Shown here piece by piece: positions 60,772 through 64,000 of a stretch of DNA of 64,000 nt. Position 1 is the first letter of the stretch. Every line of letters starts with the position of its first letter. Made by a program: the position numbers and the translations under genes. The notes beneath the pieces are model-generated. The model had not been told where the DNA came from. It was given only the letters and a program-made list of their open reading frames with translations, and made no database searches. Source of the DNA: Bog-950 sp035299425 (GTDB taxonomy: Bacteria > Bacteroidota > Bacteroidia > Chitinophagales > LD1); contig DATGWP010000077.1 in assembly GCA_035299425.1 (NCBI GenBank), positions 19,833 through 83,832 on the forward strand, read 5' to 3'.

Positions 60772-60942
60772 TCAGGCTTCTGCCAGGCGTTGAGACACTT
60801 TTGATTTATCGACCTTATTGTTTCTCACAGTCGTCTTAATCTCTTCTCGGCTTTTCCCTTTATCCGTAGCATTAAGTTCAAGCAATCGCTTATCGAGCTA
60901 ATCTTTTGTTTCAGTAGCGATATGTTTTTTAAGTTTCTCCAT
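60772..60942 (-). pseudogene. small charged gene broken by an in-frame amber codon
   Basis: From ATG 60942 the minus strand reads MEKLKKHIATETKD, then TAG at 60898-60900, then continues in the same frame with LDKRLLELNATDKGKSREEI and KTTVRNNKVDKSKVSQRLAE to a TGA at 60772. The 56-residue product is Lys-rich and coherent on both sides of the amber, as expected if a Gln (CAG) codon mutated recently. Between the HNH gene and the ParB gene. Not recognised; a DNA-binding or antitoxin-like role is possible only by context. Confidence 0.5.
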
Positions 60943-61007
60943 AAATTAATATTACTCATTCATCCTATCTCACAAGCAATCTTATCTTGATCCATCCTTT
61001 GCGCGGT

Positions 61008-61409
61008 CTATAAAGCCTTATCTGAATGTAATTCTCTATGATGAGCTTCGCATAAAGTAACAAGCGCAGAATCTGGATATTCCCATGGCAAATACCCTTT
61101 CGAATAATATAGATGATGTACGTGTAGGTAAATTGGGTTGTCTTTTTCTGTAAAAATAAATTGTGGCTCTGTTTCTATTTTAAAAGTTTCACCATCAAAA
61201 GTATATTCCCAACAATCATCTATTTCTATATTGTAATGACCGTCCCATAATTTCGTGGTTCGCTTCTCACCACATTTTGTACACATATAATCATCACGCC
61301 TTATTATTTCCATTCTTCGCTTCTGCCATTCCTGGGTTTTAAGAAGCTCCGAATAGGGAATGTTTTCTAACGAACCAAATGAAGCAACCTTATCAGCTAG
61401 AGTTTCCAT
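61008..61409 (-). CDS. HNH endonuclease
   Basis: 133 residues. N-terminal LLKTQEWQKRRMEIIRRDDY, zinc pair MCTKCGEKR, then a longer-than-usual insert of ~55 residues, followed by the HNH core IYLHVHHLYYSKG (His-His) and ALVTLCEAHHRELH (Cys-x2-His). The enzyme would nick or cut DNA. Upstream neighbour on the same strand of the broken gene and the ParB-Mrr pair; AT-rich like them. It starts 19 bases after the icmF stop. Confidence 0.82.
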   Translation of the reverse strand: METLADKVASFGSLENIPYSELLKTQEWQKRRMEIIRRDDYMCTKCGEKRTTKLWDGHYNIEIDDCWEYTFDGETFKIETEPQFIFTEKDNPIYLHVHHLYYSKGYLPWEYPDSALVTLCEAHHRELHSDKAL

Positions 61410-61427
61410 ATTAGATACATTTAAATC

Positions 61428-64000
61428 CTACATACTCCTCCTATATTGCCCCCCCACTTCATACAACGCATGACTAATCTGCCCCAGCGTGCAAACTTTC
61501 ACCGTTTCCATTAGCTCGGCAAACAGGTTGCCGTTGGTAGTGGCTACGTGCTGCAGGCGCTTGAGGGCTTCGGCGCTTTCGGCGCTGTGGCGTTGCTTAA
61601 AGTTGTTGAGGGCGGTTATCTGGTATTCTTTTTCTTCGGTAGTGCTGCGTATAACCTCGGCAGGTAGTATGGTAGGTGAGCCGCTTTTGCTAAGGAAGGT
61701 GTTAACCCCCACAATAGGAAACTCGCCGGTGTGTTTCTGGTGCTCGTAGTACAGGCTCTCTTCCTGTATTTTGTTGCGCTGGTACATGCGCTCCATAGCG
61801 CCCAGCACGCCGCCGCGGTCGGTAAGGCGCTTAAACTCGGTAAGCACGGCTTCTTCTACCAGGGCGGTCAGCTCTTCTATTAAGAAGCTGCCTTGGTTAG
61901 GGTTTTCGTTTTTGGCGGTGCCCAGCTCGCGGTTAATAATAAGCTGTATGGCCATGGCGCGGCGCACGCTCTCCTCGGTAGGGGTGGTAATGGCCTCGTC
62001 GTAGGCGTTGGTGTGCAGGCTGTTGCAATTATCGTAAATGGCATACAGGGCCTGCAGGGTGGTGCGTATGTCGTTAAAGTCTATCTCCTGCGCGTGCAGG
62101 CTGCGGCCGCTGGTTTGTATGTGGTATTTCAGTTTCTGGCTGCGGTCGTTGCCCTTGTATTTTTGTTTCATGGCCTTGGCCCATATACGGCGCGCCACGC
62201 GGCCTATTACGCTATACTCAGGGTCCATACCGTTGCTAAAGAAGAACGACAGGTTAGGTGCAAAGTCATCTATGTTCATACCCCGGCTTAGGTAATACTC
62301 TACATAGGTAAAGCCGTTGGCCAGCGTAAAGGCCAGCTGGGTAATAGGGTTAGCGCCGGCCTCGGCAATGTGGTAGCCGCTGATGCTCACGGAGTAAAAA
62401 TTCTGCACCTTATGCTCGATAAAATACTGCTGCACATCGCCCATCATCTTCAGCGCAAACTCGGTGCTGAAAATGCAGGTGTTCTGCGCCTGGTCTTCTT
62501 TTAATATATCGGCCTGCACAGTTCCGCGCACCGATGAAAGGGCTTTGGCTTTTAGTTTTTCGTAAACATCTTTAGGCAATACTTTATCGCCGCTGGTGCC
62601 CAGTAGCTTTAAGCCAAGGCCGTTGTTGCCCTTAGGTAAGTCGCCGTTGTAAGAGGCGTTGCCAGTTGCCGGTTGTGCGTTGTCAGACAATCCATTTTCG
62701 GCCATATACTTTTCGCATTCCTGGTCGATGGCGGCGTTCATGAAGAAGGCCAGCAACATAGGAGCCGGTCCGTTGATGGTCATGCTCACCGATGTTTTGG
62801 GATTGCAGAGGTCGAAACCGGAGTAGAGTTTTTTAGCATCATCTACCGTAGCAACGCTTACGCCGCTGTTGCCCACCTTGCCGTAAATATCGGGGCGGTG
62901 GTCGGGGTCTTCGCCATAGAGCGTAACGCTATCGAAAGCAGTCGACAAACGGATAGCAGGCTGGCCCAGCGATACATAGTGAAAGCGCTTGTTGGTGCGC
63001 TCTGGCCCGCCCTCGCCGGCAAACATACGCGTAGGGTCTTCGCCCTCGCGCTTAAGCGGGAACACACCGGCGGTGTAGGGGAACTCGCCGGGCACGTTCT
63101 CCTGCAATTGCCATTGCAGTATATCGCCCCAATCTTTATAGCGCGGCAGGTATACCTTACGGATGTTAGTACCGCTAAGTGACTTGTAAGTAAAAGGCAG
63201 GTCGAGCACCTTATCCCTCACCTGGAATTTGAAAGTATCGGCAGAGTAGCGGGCTACTTTCTCGTTCCATTCGGCAATCAGTTTCCAGTTCTCCGGTGCC
63301 AGCTTTAACTGGTAGTTATCTATCAAAGCTTTTACCTCATCGCTGTTTTTAAAATCATCTTTAATACCGTTGAGCTGGTATAGCTTGGTGGCAATAGCGC
63401 ATTGTTCGGTAACCCAGGTATCGTAACGCTCGTTGTTTTCGGCAATCTCGGCCAGGTAGCGCACACGCGCCGGTGGAATGATTTGCGATTTGGTAACGGT
63501 AGCAGCGGCCCCCTCCCCGCCTCCCCCAAGGGGGGAGGAGTTAACAGCCGAAAACAAATCGGCCGTTGGAAATTTATCTTTCACCTTACCCATTAATAAA
63601 CTGAACAAATAATTTACACCGGCATCGTTAAACTGCGAGGCGATGGTGCCCACCACCGGTATCTCTTCATCTTTAGCCATAAACACCTGGTGGCTGCGCT
63701 TGTATTGCTTGCGCACATCGGCCAGGGCATCCAGCGCACCGGCTTTATCAAACTTATTGATGGCGATGGCATCGGCGTAGTCAAGCATGTTTATTTTCTC
63801 CAGCTGGGTAGCGGCGCCGTACTCGGGCGTCATAACCAATAGCGATACATTGCAGTAATCGAGGATAGAGGCATCGCTTTGGCCGGTGCCGGCGCTCTCC
63901 AATATTATAAAGTTGAAGCCGGCAGCTTTGCAAACATCGATAGCCTCTTGCACGTGCACGCTGAGGGCTTTGTCGCTTTCGCGCGTAGCAAGCGAGCGCA
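61428..64000 (-). CDS. icmF: fused isobutyryl-CoA mutase (IcmF), C-terminal ~857 residues, cut by window edge
   Basis: The frame is open to base 64000: the residues before the apparent GTG start read RSLATRESDKALSVHVQEAI, a conserved part of the G-domain, so the gene continues to the right. The G3E GTPase part (FIILESAGTGQSDASILDYC, AIAINKFDKAG) is followed by the mutase barrel (FAGEGGPERTNKRFHYVSLG, SMTINGPAPMLLAFFMNAAI, SGYHIAEAGANPITQLAFTL, YHIQTSGRSLHAQEIDFNDI). It interconverts isobutyryl- and n-butyryl-CoA with adenosylcobalamin, the GTPase serving as chaperone. Between the domains lies a repeat-encoded SAVNSSPLGGGGEGAAATV insertion. Confidence 0.93.
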   Translation of the reverse strand, partial: RSLATRESDKALSVHVQEAIDVCKAAGFNFIILESAGTGQSDASILDYCNVSLLVMTPEYGAATQLEKINMLDYADAIAINKFDKAGALDALADVRKQYKRSHQVFMAKDEEIPVVGTIASQFNDAGVNYLFSLLMGKVKDKFPTADLFSAVNSSPLGGGGEGAAATVTKSQIIPPARVRYLAEIAENNERYDTWVTEQCAIATKLYQLNGIKDDFKNSDEVKALIDNYQLKLAPENWKLIAEWNEKVARYSADTFKFQVRDKVLDLPFTYKSLSGTNIRKVYLPRYKDWGDILQWQLQENVPGEFPYTAGVFPLKREGEDPTRMFAGEGGPERTNKRFHYVSLGQPAIRLSTAFDSVTLYGEDPDHRPDIYGKVGNSGVSVATVDDAKKLYSGFDLCNPKTSVSMTINGPAPMLLAFFMNAAIDQECEKYMAENGLSDNAQPATGNASYNGDLPKGNNGLGLKLLGTSGDKVLPKDVYEKLKAKALSSVRGTVQADILKEDQAQNTCIFSTEFALKMMGDVQQYFIEHKVQNFYSVSISGYHIAEAGANPITQLAFTLANGFTYVEYYLSRGMNIDDFAPNLSFFFSNGMDPEYSVIGRVARRIWAKAMKQKYKGNDRSQKLKYHIQTSGRSLHAQEIDFNDIRTTLQALYAIYDNCNSLHTNAYDEAITTPTEESVRRAMAIQLIINRELGTAKNENPNQGSFLIEELTALVEEAVLTEFKRLTDRGGVLGAMERMYQRNKIQEESLYYEHQKHTGEFPIVGVNTFLSKSGSPTILPAEVIRSTTEEKEYQITALNNFKQRHSAESAEALKRLQHVATTNGNLFAELMETVKVCTLGQISHALYEVGGQYRRSM
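63508..63543. repeat. GC-rich palindromic element inside icmF
   Basis: CTCCCCGCCTCCCCC, AA, GGGGGGAGGAG: arms CTCCCCC/GGGGGAG with flanking GC-rich runs. The frame is kept; it encodes part of SSPLGGGGEGAAA on the minus strand, in the linker between GTPase and mutase domains. Confidence 0.7.

Noticed and set aside
57649..61409. Prophage or integrative element
   Set aside because: No integrase, no phage structural genes and no attachment duplication at the tRNA-Phe gene; only the short repeats bracket part of it.

Overview
This is a chromosomal segment of a Bacteroidota bacterium, most likely from the Chitinophagales/Sphingobacteriales side of the phylum. The evidence is three proteins ending in type IX secretion (T9SS) sorting domains (one type B, two type A), one of them PorZ-like; DUF2480, DUF4468 and DUF6132 family proteins; -7 promoter elements of the form TAnnTTTG; and almost no Shine-Dalgarno signals. 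There is no rRNA, CRISPR array, transposase or prophage. One tRNA (Phe, GAA) is present.

Layout. 0-7.8 kb is mostly housekeeping: start of an aldehyde dehydrogenase, bifunctional aspartokinase/homoserine dehydrogenase, a T9SS-B protein, a PAP2-like membrane phosphatase, a CPBP protease and thiL. 8-14.6 kb is accessory: an AT-rich trypsin-like protease plus membrane coiled-coil pair, a PIN protein, lipoproteins and a PIN toxin-antitoxin pair, separated by long intergenic stretches packed with dispersed palindromic repeats. 14.6-32.8 kb holds a TonB-domain lipoprotein, a PpiD-type foldase, DUF2480, a lytic transglycosylase, tRNA-Phe, a large PKD adhesin, ComEC, a 3'-5' exonuclease, ComF, two tandem penicillin-binding-like serine hydrolases and PorZ. 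32.8-48.7 kb mixes membrane glycosyltransferases with DNA repair genes (recO, recR, polA and a dinB-dnaE mutasome cassette).

48.7-52.6 kb is a sulfide/persulfide cluster: DUF2892, half-size TauE, persulfide dioxygenase-rhodanese fusion, DUF6132, HMA domain, rhodanese, TPMT-like methyltransferase, rhodanese. Its two upstream regions carry an almost identical 18-bp palindrome, each exactly 39 bp before a -7 element, which suggests one Crp/Fnr-type activator for both transcripts. 52.7-54.2 kb has a SET protein, an orphan acyl carrier protein and Hsp20 with a perfect 18-bp palindrome upstream. 54.2-57.6 kb is repeat-rich with three unknown or poorly known proteins.

57.6-61.4 kb is the most unusual part: an AT-rich island with a HEPN-like protein, a ParB-like protein overlapping an Mrr-type restriction endonuclease, a small gene broken by an in-frame amber codon, and an HNH endonuclease. 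I read ParB+Mrr as a candidate two-gene defence system that I do not recognise as a named one. The window closes with IcmF, the fused isobutyryl-CoA mutase, running off the right edge and carrying an in-frame GC-rich palindromic insertion.

A second theme is repeats. At least eight dispersed families can be matched by eye. One of them, with the core CTTTGGCGCAAGAATG, brackets both the PIN gene (9.8-10.9 kb) and the HEPN-like gene (57.6-58.7 kb) in direct orientation.
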